From Prescottella equi (GTDB taxonomy: Bacteria; Actinomycetota; Actinomycetes; Mycobacteriales; Mycobacteriaceae), in assembly GCF_002094305.1 (NCBI RefSeq), contig NZ_LWTX01000009.1:1-64000 (forward strand): a stretch of DNA of 64,000 nt, read 5' to 3'. Below the pieces are notes generated by a model that had not been told where the DNA came from, did no database searches, and saw nothing but the letters and a program-made list of their open reading frames with translations. The position numbers and the translations under genes were made by a program. Shown here one piece after another: positions 20,235-29,832 of the stretch (its first letter is position 1; each line of letters starts with the position of its first letter).

Positions 20235-20729
20235 GTGACAGCAGATGCTCGAGTAACCACGGGTGCCGGGGTGGCGTGGCTCGGTGCCGAGGAAATGCGC
20301 GCGTGGCGCGGTTTCATCGACGGCAGTCAACAACTGATGGCGGTGCTGAACCGGGAGTTACAGTCCGCGCACGACATGTCGCTCGCCGAGTACCGGATCC
20401 TCGTGATGCTGTCGGAGTCGACGGACGGCGCGCTGCGCATGAGCGACCTCGCCGACGGTGTGCTGTCGTCGCGCAGCCGACTCACCCACCAGATCCGCCG
20501 GATGGAGACCGAGGGCATGGTCGAGCGCAGCCAATGCGTCGAGGACGGGCGCGGTGTGCTCGCGGTCATAACCGACGAGGGAAGGCGTCGTCTCTCCGAG
20601 GCTGCGCCGACGCATCTGGCCGGTGTCCGCCACTACCTGATCAACCTGCTCGACAAGCAGGAGATGCGGGTCCTGGCGAACGTCTTCGACAAGGTCGACA
20701 ACGCCATCGGCGACCGCGCCGTCGGCTGA
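20235..20729 (+). CDS. MarR-family transcriptional regulator
   Basis: A 164-residue winged-helix protein: LAEYRILVMLSES, MSDLADGVLSSRSRLTHQIRRMETEGMVER (recognition helix) and the wing with DGRGVLAVITDEGRRRL are classic MarR features. Terminal helices give the dimer interface. The GTG start at 20235 falls 7 nt after a TACGAT hexamer, so the message may be leaderless. Ligand and targets are unknown; the divergent quinone oxidoreductase is the obvious candidate, as MarR proteins often govern adjacent redox enzymes. Confidence 0.9.
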   Translation: MTADARVTTGAGVAWLGAEEMRAWRGFIDGSQQLMAVLNRELQSAHDMSLAEYRILVMLSESTDGALRMSDLADGVLSSRSRLTHQIRRMETEGMVERSQCVEDGRGVLAVITDEGRRRLSEAAPTHLAGVRHYLINLLDKQEMRVLANVFDKVDNAIGDRAVG

Positions 20730-20771
20730 GCGGTTTCACGCGCCACCGTCCGTGCGGTTAGGATCCCCCAC

Positions 20772-20861
20772 GGAAGCGTGGCAGAGCGGCCGAATGCACT
20801 CGCCTTGAAAGCGAGCGTGGCGTCAAACCCACCGGGGGTTCAAATCCCTCCGCTTCCGCCA
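20772..20861 (+). tRNA. tRNA-Ser(UGA)
   Basis: Acceptor arms GGAAGCG and CGCTTCC pair; the anticodon stem CTCGC/GCGAG encloses the loop CTTGAAA, giving anticodon TGA (serine codon UCA). A long variable arm, the class II hallmark of tRNA-Ser, precedes the TPsiC arm GGGGGTTCAAATCCC. CCA is encoded at 20859-20861. It reads out of the marR 3' flank and is followed by a strong terminator. Confidence 0.97.
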
Positions 20862-20863
20862 CT

Positions 20864-20894
20864 GGCCCCTCATCTGCACCGCAGGTGAGGGGCC
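20864..20894 (+). terminator. Rho-independent terminator after tRNA-Ser(UGA)
   Basis: A 14-bp stem (GGCCCCTCATCTGC with GCAGGTGAGGGGCC, one T-G wobble) closes a 3-nt loop and is followed by TTCTTGT. It may also stop transcripts from the convergent DksA-type gene on the other strand. Confidence 0.85.
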
Positions 20895-20915
20895 TTCTTG
20901 TGGTGTGGAGAAGCG

Positions 20916-21257
20916 CTAGCCGGCGCATCCGATGCACGTGCGGGCGCCGGGCAGGGCGTCCAGCCGCGCCTCGCCGATCAGGTTTCCGCAGCGGGCGCAG
21001 ACCCCGTAGGTGCCGTCCTCGATCCGTTGCACGGCCGCGTCGAGTTCCTCGAGTTCGCGGCGTGCGTCGGCGAGCAGGGCGGCCACCTGGGCGCGCTCGA
21101 ACGCGATGGTCGAGCCTTCGGGGTCGTGTTCGTCGTCGTCGGTCGTGAATTCGGAACCCTCGACGATCGCGGTGAAGCGTGCCGAAAGGGACTCGATGCG
21201 TCGTTCGGTGTCGGCTCGTTCGGCGGCGATCCGGGCGCCGTGATCCGGAGCGGACAT
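20916..21257 (-). CDS. DksA/TraR-type zinc-finger protein
   Basis: A 113-residue protein with an N-terminal coiled-coil region (charged helices, about 1-80) and a C-terminal four-cysteine zinc finger, YGVCARCGNLIGEARLDALP followed by CIGC. This is the TraR/DksA family, whose members enter the RNA polymerase secondary channel or act as small regulators. The family DxxDxA tip is not clear here, so DksA-like control of polymerase is uncertain. The ATG at 21257 follows a plausible GGAGGTTCACCG site. It is divergent from the mycolyltransferase gene. Confidence 0.85.
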   Translation of the reverse strand: MSAPDHGARIAAERADTERRIESLSARFTAIVEGSEFTTDDDEHDPEGSTIAFERAQVAALLADARRELEELDAAVQRIEDGTYGVCARCGNLIGEARLDALPGARTCIGCAG

Positions 21258-21552
21258 CGGTGAACCTCCAGCACGAGGACTGACAGGGAAGAAGAAGAGC
21301 GGACCGATGCGCTCGGTCGCCTCACGGCGAAAGGCGCAACGCGGCTCCAGCCGAACGGAACTCCGCGAAGGCAGATAATTGAGCCCGGGGGACACGGAGC
21401 GCATCGATCCGAACAGGTCAACGCCGTCCCCTGTGGGGGTATTCCAAACGTTCGGAGTGATGTAGGCCACCCGTCGGCCGTTGCCCGGCGGCGGCTCGGA
21501 TCCGTACGTACCGTGGGTGTCCACCGATACCCAGGGGGAGGGCGGAGGAACG
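21258..21552. promoter_or_regulatory. Divergent intergenic region, DksA-like gene and mycolyltransferase
   Basis: About 295 bp without a gene. It must contain both divergent promoters. I see a GATAAT hexamer at 21373-21378, but no good -35 partner on either strand, and no clear palindromic operator. Confidence 0.4.
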
Positions 21553-22554
21553 ATGGGTCGAGCAGCAACGACGGTCGCGGGGGTCGTCCTCGCGCTGTCG
21601 ATGTCCGGGCCGGCGGTCGTGGCACAGGCCGCGCCCGTCGAACAGACGCCGCCGGTGGCCGAGGCGGCCGCGCGCGTCGACCACGTGGTGAGGATCGACG
21701 ACCGGCGCACCGCACTGTTCGTGTTCTCGCCGGCGATGGACAAGATCGTGCAGGTGCAGATCCTGCATCCGGACGGGAACGCCGAGCGGCCGTCGCTGTA
21801 CCTGCTGGACGGCGTCAGCGCCGGATCCGAGTCCGACTACACCGAGAGCACCTGGACGCAGAAGACGGACGTCGTCGACTTCTTCGCCGACAAGAACGTC
21901 AACGTAGTGCTCCCGGTCGGTGGCACGGCGAGCTATTACACCGACTGGGAGAGAAACGATCCGGTGCTGGGCACGAATCGGTGGGAGACGTTTCTGACGA
22001 AGGAACTCCCGCCGATCGTCGACGGACGCTTCCACGGCAACGGGACCAACGCGATCGCGGGACTGTCGATGGGCGCACAGGGCGCGATGACGCTCGCCAC
22101 CCGGAACCCCGATCTCTATCGCGGCGTCGCCGCGCTGAGCGGCTGCATGGACACCGGCCGCGTCGAATCGCAGGCGGCGGTGCGGGGCACCGTCGCGTCG
22201 AAGGGCGGCGACGCCGACAACATGTGGGGTCCGTCCGGCGACCCAGCGTGGCCCGCCCACGATCCGACGGTGAATGCGGAAACACTGCGCGGCAAGGACA
22301 TCTTCGTCTCGACGGGCAACGGACTCGCGGGTCCGTACGAGCTGGGCGCGCCCGACGCCGTCGAGAAGGTCGTGGTGGGTGGACCGCTGGAGGCGGCCTC
22401 CAACTCGTGTACCCAACTGTTCGAGGCGCGCCTCTTGCAGCTCGGTATTCCGGCCACGTTCCTGTTCCGCCCGTACGGAACCCATTCGTGGCCGTACTGG
22501 CAGGACGACCTACACGAGGCCTGGCCGACTCTCTCGCGCGCGCTCGGCGCGTGA
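21553..22554 (+). CDS. Trehalose corynomycolyl/mycolyltransferase (antigen 85 family)
   Basis: A 333-residue secreted alpha/beta-hydrolase. A signal peptide spans about 1-28 (cleavage near AQA-AP). The catalytic domain has VQVQILHP, LYLLDGVSAGS, VVLPVGGTASYYTDWER and the nucleophile elbow GLSMGAQ with Ser172; the catalytic His lies in THSWPYW near the C-terminus. These are diagnostic of antigen 85/Cmt proteins that transfer mycolates to trehalose and arabinogalactan in the envelope. GGAGGAA upstream supports the ATG at 21553. It is single-copy in this window and monocistronic. Confidence 0.93.
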   Translation: MGRAATTVAGVVLALSMSGPAVVAQAAPVEQTPPVAEAAARVDHVVRIDDRRTALFVFSPAMDKIVQVQILHPDGNAERPSLYLLDGVSAGSESDYTESTWTQKTDVVDFFADKNVNVVLPVGGTASYYTDWERNDPVLGTNRWETFLTKELPPIVDGRFHGNGTNAIAGLSMGAQGAMTLATRNPDLYRGVAALSGCMDTGRVESQAAVRGTVASKGGDADNMWGPSGDPAWPAHDPTVNAETLRGKDIFVSTGNGLAGPYELGAPDAVEKVVVGGPLEAASNSCTQLFEARLLQLGIPATFLFRPYGTHSWPYWQDDLHEAWPTLSRALGA

Positions 22555-22756
22555 GCTCGTCGTCAACGAGGAGCGCGCACGTGTCGACAGAGCCGGGCGT
22601 ATCGGTCTTCGCCGATTCGAAACGCTCGGTTGATCGTTCACCGTGACCTCGCCGGAACACTCCAATGCGTTCACTTCCTCACGCTCCAATGGCGGCGGGC
22701 GTTCGCCCTGTCACCACGGATCGTCGGGCACGTTCCTGCCCGTGAAAGGAAGTCCC

Positions 22757-23839
<1,083 letters not shown>

Positions 23840-23842
23840 TCG

Positions 23843-23875
23843 CGGGAGTGGGGGACGGGACGTCCCCCACTCCCG
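23843..23875. terminator. Bidirectional terminator between ABC ATPase and HAD genes
   Basis: A perfect 14-bp inverted repeat, CGGGAGTGGGGGAC and GTCCCCCACTCCCG, with a 5-nt loop, lies between two convergent stop codons. It lacks a marked T-tract, as is common in actinobacteria. Confidence 0.85.
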
Positions 23876-23881
23876 TGCGGT

Positions 23882-24562
23882 CTACCGGGCAGTGACGAGT
23901 TCGTGTAGGTGTGCTGCTGTCCGGCCTGCCAGCGTGGGCCACACCGTGTGCCCCGAATCTGTCGGCAGCGGAACCATGTTGGGGACACCGAGAGTGACCA
24001 CCCCCGATGCCTTCGCCGATGCCAGGCCCGGGAGCGAGTCCTCGATCGCGATCACACGCTCGTGTGTCACGCCGGCCCAGGTGCGCTGCAGCGTCTCGAC
24101 GGCCAGCAGATACGGTTCGGGATGCGGTTTGCCCGACGTGACCATGTCGCCTGTGACCAGGAACTCGAACGTATCGGTTGGGAGCATGCGGGCGATCTCC
24201 GCTGCGAGTGGCCTCTCGCTCATCGTGACCATGGCGCATGGAATTCCCGCGGAGCGGACGTCGGCGAGCAACTCCCGCGCTCCGGGACGCCACGGCACCT
24301 CGGTGCGGACCTGCTTGATCACGGAATCGAGAAGGGTGTCGATGATCTCGCGGATCTCCAGCCGAACACCCGCCGCTTGGAGTGCGGCGGCGGAGTGCGG
24401 TAAAGCGCTGCCCACCAGTGCGGTCGCTTGCTCGGGACTCCATGGAACACCGTGTTGGGAAAGAAGTTCGGTCTCCGCCCGGAACCAATAGGGTTCGGTG
24501 TCCACAAGGGTCCCGTCCATGTCCCACAGCACCGCCTGCACGGCGGTGTCGAACTCGATCAC
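23882..24562 (-). CDS. HAD-superfamily phosphatase (subfamily IA, GPP/beta-PGM type)
   Basis: A 226-residue hydrolase with motif I WDMDGTLVDTE (nucleophile Asp14, acid Asp16), a helical cap domain, motif II VTMS, Lys in SGKPHPEP and motif IV AIEDSLPGLASAKASG. Members remove phosphate from sugar or glycerol phosphates or act as phosphoglucomutases. Its ATG overlaps the DeoR stop (ATGA), so both proteins are made together. With a glycerophosphodiesterase and an uptake system next door, glycerol-3-phosphate is one plausible substrate (inference). Confidence 0.88.
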   Translation of the reverse strand: MIEFDTAVQAVLWDMDGTLVDTEPYWFRAETELLSQHGVPWSPEQATALVGSALPHSAAALQAAGVRLEIREIIDTLLDSVIKQVRTEVPWRPGARELLADVRSAGIPCAMVTMSERPLAAEIARMLPTDTFEFLVTGDMVTSGKPHPEPYLLAVETLQRTWAGVTHERVIAIEDSLPGLASAKASGVVTLGVPNMVPLPTDSGHTVWPTLAGRTAAHLHELVTAR

Positions 24563-25389
24563 TGTTTCTCCTCGTTCGTCTCGTTTGAATCGCGGTCTTC
24601 ACCGTCGTCGGGGGAGACGACGGTGATCGACACCCCCCGTGCACGGAGGGCATCGACCAGTCCCTGTGGTGCAGCGGAATCGGTCACGACGTCGTCGATC
24701 GCGGACCAATCCGACACCAGGTGCAACGACGTTCCGTTCAGCTTGCTCGAGTCCATCAGAAGCACCCGCCGGCGTGCCGACCGGAGCATTTCCGCCTTTA
24801 CCGCGACGATCGACTCCTCCTGATGGTAGGTGCCGTCGGCGTCCGCGCTCGATGTCGAGAAGAAGGCGGCGTCCACACGCAGTCCCCGAATTGCGGCCAC
24901 CGCGGCGATGCCGAGGAACGACTCGTGTCCGGTGTCGTAGGTGCCGCCGATTGCGGTCAGCGAGGCTCGGCCGTCGGCGGCGATGCGGGAGAGCGAGGGC
25001 AGGTAGTTCGTTGCTACGTGTAGATCCTCGATTCCGAGCAGGTAATCGAGCATCGTTGCCGCCGTTGTGGAATCGTCGAGCAGTAGAGACTGCCCGGGTT
25101 CCACGAAGCCCGCCGCGGCCGCGGCGATGGCACGCTTCTGCGGTACCGCGACCAGGCGGCGAAGTGTTGCCGGGATCTCGTACGTGCTGGTCCGTTGGAC
25201 GCTCACCCCGCCGCGGAACTTCCGGACTACACCCCGCCGCTGCAGCTCGTCGAGGTCCCGATGGATGGTCATGAGTGACACCTCGAAGTGAGCCGCGAGA
25301 CGCTGGGCTGACGCATCCGGCTGTGCCAGTAAACATTCGAGGATCAACTCCAGTCGCTCCTGTCGGGACTCGCTGATCGATCGGGTCAT
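24559..25389 (-). CDS. DeoR-family transcriptional regulator
   Basis: A 276-residue repressor-type protein. The N-terminal winged helix is at about 8-62 (SRQERLELILECL, ASAQRLAAHFEVSLMTIHRDLDELQRRGVVRKFRGG), followed by a DeoR C-terminal sensor domain with sugar-phosphate isomerase fold (SLLLDDSTTAATML, VATNYLPSLSRIA, VLLMDSSKLNG). DeoR regulators of this class sense phosphorylated sugars or glycerol-3-phosphate. The ATG at 25389 is chosen because it begins the helix-turn-helix. It is divergent from the ABC permeases, which it presumably represses, and overlaps the HAD gene. Confidence 0.9.
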   Translation of the reverse strand: MTRSISESRQERLELILECLLAQPDASAQRLAAHFEVSLMTIHRDLDELQRRGVVRKFRGGVSVQRTSTYEIPATLRRLVAVPQKRAIAAAAAGFVEPGQSLLLDDSTTAATMLDYLLGIEDLHVATNYLPSLSRIAADGRASLTAIGGTYDTGHESFLGIAAVAAIRGLRVDAAFFSTSSADADGTYHQEESIVAVKAEMLRSARRRVLLMDSSKLNGTSLHLVSDWSAIDDVVTDSAAPQGLVDALRARGVSITVVSPDDGEDRDSNETNEEKQ

Positions 25390-25695
25390 GGTGTCACTCG
25401 CTTCCGTTCGGACTCGTCTCCGTTCCCTACATATCAACGTGAGTGTGATTAACGAGTTGTGAACTCGACGAGAAGCTTTGCCTGACTACGGTCGAACCCC
25501 GCCTGACACGGCATCGCGGGCCGACGTCCCGGTATCATCAAAAAGCCTGCACAGTAACAGTATTGATCGGATTTCAGCGGGTATACGGACGCCATGCAGT
25601 CGGTCGAGCGGCCTTTGACCTTCGCCGGATCGAGTGCCAATATCGGCCCTGGCCGAGCTCGGAGATAACAGCCGGGTGATATCCAGGAAAGGTCC
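25390..25695. promoter_or_regulatory. Divergent regulatory region, deoR-type gene and ABC permease operon
   Basis: A 306-bp gap without a gene. An inverted repeat CGAGTT-GTG-AACTCG lies at 25453-25467, 64 bp before the regulator start, and is the best operator candidate. A GGGTAT hexamer occurs at 25579-25584 on the plus strand but its upstream partner is poor. The AT-richer stretch 25535-25580 is a likely promoter area for the operon. Confidence 0.45.
25453..25467. promoter_or_regulatory. Candidate DeoR operator (6-3-6 inverted repeat)
   Basis: CGAGTT and AACTCG flank a 3-bp spacer. The position just upstream of the deoR-type gene and within the divergent region suggests an operator. No second copy was found by eye elsewhere in the gap. 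Confidence 0.4.
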
Positions 25696-26673
25696 GTGGC
25701 CGTGTCCCTGACAGTCCAGCGCCCCGCCCCGCCGGCGCCCGCGCCGCCGCCATCGACCCCGTCGCCGGAACGATCCGTGATATCGTCCCGACGCCGTAGC
25801 CGACGGCGCCGTCGCGAGCATCTGTTGTTCGCGATGTTCGCGTTTCCCAATCTCGCGCTCATCGCAGTGTTCGCCTACTGGCCCGTGATCGGCAACGCCT
25901 ACCTGAGCCTGACCAGGTGGGACATGATCGCTCCGAGTCCGACCTTCGTCGGATTGGAAAACTACACGACGCTGTTCACCGATCCGTCGTTCCTGCGGGT
26001 GCTTCGGATCACCGGGGTGTGGGTGGTCTCGGTGGTGGGCGTGAGTCTCGCCGGCGGTCTGGCGTTGGCATTGCTGTTCGCAACGAAAGTGCCGGGAAGG
26101 AAGGCTGTTTCAGCGCTGGTTTTCTCACCGCACATTCTGTCCGGCGCCGCCGTCGCCGCAGTGTGGCTGTTCGTCTTCGACCCCAACTACGGACTCTCGC
26201 GGGTCGCCTTCTCGTTGTTCGGGATGGACTCGCCGCACTGGACGACATCGAGCAGCTGGGCGCTGCCGGCGCTCATCATCGTCGCGGTGTGGAAGGGTGT
26301 CGGTTTCGTCGCGATCGTCTATCTGGCGGCGCTGCAATCTCTCCCGGGCGACGTTCTGGAAGCGGCGCGGCTCGACGGGGCAGGAAGGTGGAAGACTTTT
26401 CGCCACATAATCTTCCCGTTGCTCTCACCCACCACCTTCTTCCTCACGGTCACGCAGATCATCGGCGCGTTCCAGTCTTTCGACCTGATCGCCATGATGA
26501 CCGGTGGAGGCCCGGCGGAGGCGACGACGACACTCAGTTGGTTCATCTACTCGCAGGGCTTCATGCAGTTCAAGGCCGGTACCGCCGCGGCCGGCGCCAT
26601 GATCATGTTCGTGCTGCTGCTGGTCGTCACGGTCGTCCAGATGCGCTACGTCGAGAAGAAGGTGCACTACTAA
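25696..26673 (+). CDS. Sugar-type ABC transporter permease, MalF/UgpA class
   Basis: A 325-residue permease. A Pro- and Arg-rich cytoplasmic tail (1-42) precedes six hydrophobic helices. The cytoplasmic EAA loop reads EAARLDGAGRWKTFRHIIFPLL, the contact site for the ATPase. The GTG start at 25696 has an AGGAAAGG site 4-5 nt upstream. The stop overlaps the next permease start (TAATG). With the 26673 permease, the 27586 binding protein and probably the 22757 ATPase it forms a CUT1 importer; a glycerophosphodiester or glycerol phosphate is suggested by the phosphodiesterase in the same operon. Confidence 0.9.
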   Translation: MAVSLTVQRPAPPAPAPPPSTPSPERSVISSRRRSRRRRREHLLFAMFAFPNLALIAVFAYWPVIGNAYLSLTRWDMIAPSPTFVGLENYTTLFTDPSFLRVLRITGVWVVSVVGVSLAGGLALALLFATKVPGRKAVSALVFSPHILSGAAVAAVWLFVFDPNYGLSRVAFSLFGMDSPHWTTSSSWALPALIIVAVWKGVGFVAIVYLAALQSLPGDVLEAARLDGAGRWKTFRHIIFPLLSPTTFFLTVTQIIGAFQSFDLIAMMTGGGPAEATTTLSWFIYSQGFMQFKAGTAAAGAMIMFVLLLVVTVVQMRYVEKKVHY

Positions 26674-27545
26674 TGTCCACCTCGACCCTGTCCGAACGTG
26701 ATCGGTTTGCGCGTAGGGCCACGGCCCGGCGGATCGCGAAACTGCCGGCAGTACTGGCGATCCTCGTCGTCGGCCTACTGTTCCTGATCCCCTTCTTCTG
26801 GATGTTCAGCTCAGCGTTCAAGCCGGAGGACGAGATCTACCGATGGCCATTGCAGTGGATCCCCACCGAACTGGTCCTGGACCACTTCAGGCGAGCCTGG
26901 GATGCCGTCCCCTTCGGGCAGTTCTTCGCCAACTCGATGATCGTGACGGCCGTCGGCGCCCTACTCAAGGTAATCCTCGCGGTCTTCAGCGCCTACGCGT
27001 TCGCGTTCCTGCGCTTTCCCTTCAAGAAGGTGATCTTCCTGGCGGTGCTCGGTGCGCTGATGGTGCCCGGACACGTCACGCTACTGATCAACTACATCAC
27101 CATCGGCAACCTCGGGCTGATCAATACGTATGCGGGTATCTTCCTACCCGGTCTGGCCAGTGCCTTCGGCACCTTTTTGCTGCGCCAGCACTTCCTGGCG
27201 CTTCCGAAGGAGGTGCTCGAAGCCGCGGAGCTGGACGGTTGCGGACATCTCCGGCGGCTCACCCACTTCGTCCTGCCGATGGCGAAACCTGCGGTCGTCA
27301 CGGTCGCGCTCATCGCCGTGATCGACGAATGGAACGACTTCATCTGGCCGCTGTTGGTCACCAACTCGGTGCAGATGCGCACCCTCCCCATCGGCTTGAT
27401 GTTCCTCAAGGAGACCGAGGGCGTCGACCAATGGGGCCCGATCATGGCGGGCACCGTGCTGGTGGTGCTGCCGATGCTCCTGCTGTTCCTGTTCGCCCAG
27501 CGCTACATCACCGCCGGCCTTGCCGGCGCCACCGTCAAGAACTGA
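26673..27545 (+). CDS. Sugar-type ABC transporter permease, MalG/UgpE class
   Basis: A 290-residue six-helix permease with the EAA loop EAAELDGCGHLRRLTHFVLP and the C-terminal DEWNDFIWPLLV helix typical of MalG-type subunits. Its ATG overlaps the previous stop by one base, so the two permeases are translated together. It forms the second half of the membrane channel. Confidence 0.9.
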   Translation: MSTSTLSERDRFARRATARRIAKLPAVLAILVVGLLFLIPFFWMFSSAFKPEDEIYRWPLQWIPTELVLDHFRRAWDAVPFGQFFANSMIVTAVGALLKVILAVFSAYAFAFLRFPFKKVIFLAVLGALMVPGHVTLLINYITIGNLGLINTYAGIFLPGLASAFGTFLLRQHFLALPKEVLEAAELDGCGHLRRLTHFVLPMAKPAVVTVALIAVIDEWNDFIWPLLVTNSVQMRTLPIGLMFLKETEGVDQWGPIMAGTVLVVLPMLLLFLFAQRYITAGLAGATVKN

Positions 27546-27585
27546 ATCCCTTACCCCCTAAGTCCCTGATCCGAGGAGATCCCTC

Positions 27586-28959
27586 ATGTCCGTGTTCTCA
27601 CGCGCGGGTGCGCCCACCACATCGTTGAGCCGCCGCCGTTTCCTCGCCCTGGCCGGGATGACGGCCGCGGCTGTACCGATCCTGTCGGCCTGCGGGTCGC
27701 CCAGTGGTGCGTCCGCCGGCGGCTTCTCCCAGCCTGACGTGGCGCCACCGGCACCGTTCAAAGGTCGCACCAATGTAGTGGTGTGGAGTCCCTGGTCGGG
27801 AACCAACCACGAGGCCTTCACCGGCCTGGTCACCCGTTTCAACGAGTCCCAGTCCGACGTCTACGCCGAGGTTCAGCAGTTCAAGGGCTATGACGGTGTG
27901 ACGGAGAAGCTTTCGGCTGGTTTGCAGGCCAGGCAGATTCCGGAGATCGCGGTCTTCTCCGATGTCTCGTGGAACAAGTTCTTCCTCTCGGATATGGTCG
28001 AGCCCCTCGACGGGTACTTCACAGGCGACTGGAATGCCGACACCTATCACCAGCGGCTCTTCGCGGAGGGTGTGGTGCGTGGTTCGTCGTACTGGGTGCC
28101 GTTCGGGCGTTCGACACCGCTGTTCTACTACAACAAGCAGATCTTCGCGGATGCCGGGCTGCCGGATCGTGCTCCGCAGACGTGGGACGAGTTCCGGGAG
28201 TGGGGCCACAAGGTCTCGGGTCGGAATTACCGGGGCAACAAGGTGGCTATGCGCGCCTACACCGGCGCCGACGATTGGTACTTCCAAGGTTTGTTGTGGA
28301 ACTACGGCGGTTCGATGTCGCAGGGGCTCGACGTGACGTTGGATGCCCCAGCCGCGATCGCGGCAGCGGAGTTCGACCGTGCGCTGATCAATGACGACAA
28401 GGTGGGCTATCTCGCGCAGGATTTCGTCACCGACTTCAGCAACGGTCTGGTCGCCACCATCACCAACTCGACCGGCGTGCTGACCGGGCTGACGAAGGGT
28501 GCCGACTTCGAAGTCGGGGCAGGATTTCTGCCGACCGCGAAGGACGTCGGCGTGCCCACCGGCGGTGCGGGGCTGTCCATCCTCAAGAACGCCGATCCCG
28601 AGCGAAAAGCCGCCGCAGCGAAGCTCATCGAGTTCTTGGCGCAGGACGTCCAAGCGGGTGACTGGGCCGTCGACACCGGATACCTGCCCGCAACACCCGG
28701 CGCGACCGCGTCGCCGGCGGTTACCAAGCGGATTGCCGAGAACCCCAGCTATGGCTTGGCAGTGCAACAACTCGACATCGCCCGTCAGCCGGACGCGGTG
28801 CGGCGCTATGTGTCTTCGACTATCACCGAGGTTCGCGGCGCCATGCAGAAGCTCTACACCGAGAACGCCGACCCGGCCACCGCGCTCGGGGCTGCGGCGA
28901 AGGTGATCCGCAAGGACACGGATGCCATTCGGGCCCAGTACGAGGAGAAGGTGGCCTGA
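27586..28959 (+). CDS. Extracellular solute-binding lipoprotein, family 1
   Basis: A 457-residue binding protein. The N-terminus has a twin-arginine motif SRRRFLALAG (15-24) and lipobox LSAC with Cys36, so it should be exported folded by Tat and lipid-anchored. The mature part has NVVVWSPWSGTNHEAF and FYYNKQIFADAGLPDRAPQTWDEF, hallmarks of UgpB/MalE-type proteins. It captures the substrate for the adjacent permeases. The stop overlaps the phosphodiesterase start (TGATG), tying capture and hydrolysis. Confidence 0.92.
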   Translation: MSVFSRAGAPTTSLSRRRFLALAGMTAAAVPILSACGSPSGASAGGFSQPDVAPPAPFKGRTNVVVWSPWSGTNHEAFTGLVTRFNESQSDVYAEVQQFKGYDGVTEKLSAGLQARQIPEIAVFSDVSWNKFFLSDMVEPLDGYFTGDWNADTYHQRLFAEGVVRGSSYWVPFGRSTPLFYYNKQIFADAGLPDRAPQTWDEFREWGHKVSGRNYRGNKVAMRAYTGADDWYFQGLLWNYGGSMSQGLDVTLDAPAAIAAAEFDRALINDDKVGYLAQDFVTDFSNGLVATITNSTGVLTGLTKGADFEVGAGFLPTAKDVGVPTGGAGLSILKNADPERKAAAAKLIEFLAQDVQAGDWAVDTGYLPATPGATASPAVTKRIAENPSYGLAVQQLDIARQPDAVRRYVSSTITEVRGAMQKLYTENADPATALGAAAKVIRKDTDAIRAQYEEKVA

Positions 28960-29705
28960 TGCCCGTACTGCACCTCCCGTATGCCCTTGTCGGACATCGC
29001 GGCGCGATGGCCGAATCGCCGGAGAACACATTGGCCTCGTTCCGGCTCGCTGAGAAGATCGGCGTCCACGAACTCGAGTTCGACATCCGACTATCGGCTG
29101 ACGGCATCGCGATCGTCCTGCACGACGCCACACTCGACCGGACCGCGTCCGAGGAGAGCGGGCGCGGGCTCGGGCCCGTCGCCGAGCTGCCGTACGAGCG
29201 CATCGCTGCCGTCGATGTCGGTGTGGGGGAGAAGGTTCCCACGTTCGAGGAAGTGCTCGACGCGACCACCGTCACGCTGCAAGTGGAGATCAAGGCCGTC
29301 GACGCGGTTCCCGAGGTGGCGCGGATTGTTGCCAGCCGCCCCTACGATGCCCGCCGGATCCGATTCACGAGCTTCCTACCCGACGCGCTGCTCCGGTTGC
29401 GGCAACTGGCCCCCGACGTTCCGCGGGGGCTGATCACAGTCGGCTATCCCGATGCGGAGCGGCATACCGGGGGGATCGAAGAGGTTCTCGTCGAGACCGC
29501 CGCGTCCGCCCTCTACAGCGGCTGGGACGGACTCACCCGCGACGTGGTCCGCGGCTTGCAGGACACCGGCTACGAAGTGGGGGCGTGGCCGGTCCGCGGC
29601 GTCGACGACGTGCGGATCGGGCTCGCTTGGGGCCTGGTGAGCGGGACCGTCGACGATCCGCGGGCGGCGAGGGAGTGGTTGGCGGAGGCGAGGCAGGTGG
29701 TGTGA
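28959..29705 (+). CDS. Glycerophosphodiester phosphodiesterase (cytoplasmic, UgpQ type)
   Basis: A 248-residue TIM-barrel enzyme without signal peptide. The catalytic GHRGAMAESPENT (His13, Arg14), metal ligands in ELEFDIRLSADG and the second His in VLHDATLDR follow the GDPD pattern, and VEIKAV and AWPVRGVDD complete it. It hydrolyses glycerophosphodiesters to glycerol-3-phosphate and an alcohol. Being cytoplasmic and last in the transporter operon, it fits intracellular breakdown of imported diesters, as E. coli UgpQ does. The ATG overlaps the upstream stop by one base. Confidence 0.92.
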   Translation: MPVLHLPYALVGHRGAMAESPENTLASFRLAEKIGVHELEFDIRLSADGIAIVLHDATLDRTASEESGRGLGPVAELPYERIAAVDVGVGEKVPTFEEVLDATTVTLQVEIKAVDAVPEVARIVASRPYDARRIRFTSFLPDALLRLRQLAPDVPRGLITVGYPDAERHTGGIEEVLVETAASALYSGWDGLTRDVVRGLQDTGYEVGAWPVRGVDDVRIGLAWGLVSGTVDDPRAAREWLAEARQVV

Positions 29706-29779
29706 CGACGCTCCGTTCCGGGGAGGAATCGGCGGCAGGGTCGACTGACACCTGCCAGCTGCTGCTGGTTCAGATCGAC

Positions 29780-29814
29780 TGTGGGGTCGAGCGCCGCATC
29801 GAACGCTCGACCCA
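29780..29814. terminator. Hairpin terminator between GDPD and small-peptide genes
   Basis: GTGGGGTCGAGCG and CGCTCGACCCAC pair with one bulged G around a 10-nt loop. It lies between convergent genes and can serve both. Confidence 0.65.
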
Positions 29815-29832
29815 CGGCCGGTGGCACCGAGC

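Noticed and set aside
25575-25584. GGGTAT stress-type promoter before the ABC permeases
   Set aside because: The upstream element (GTAT at 15 bp) is a poor match, so only the hexamer is mentioned within the regulatory region.
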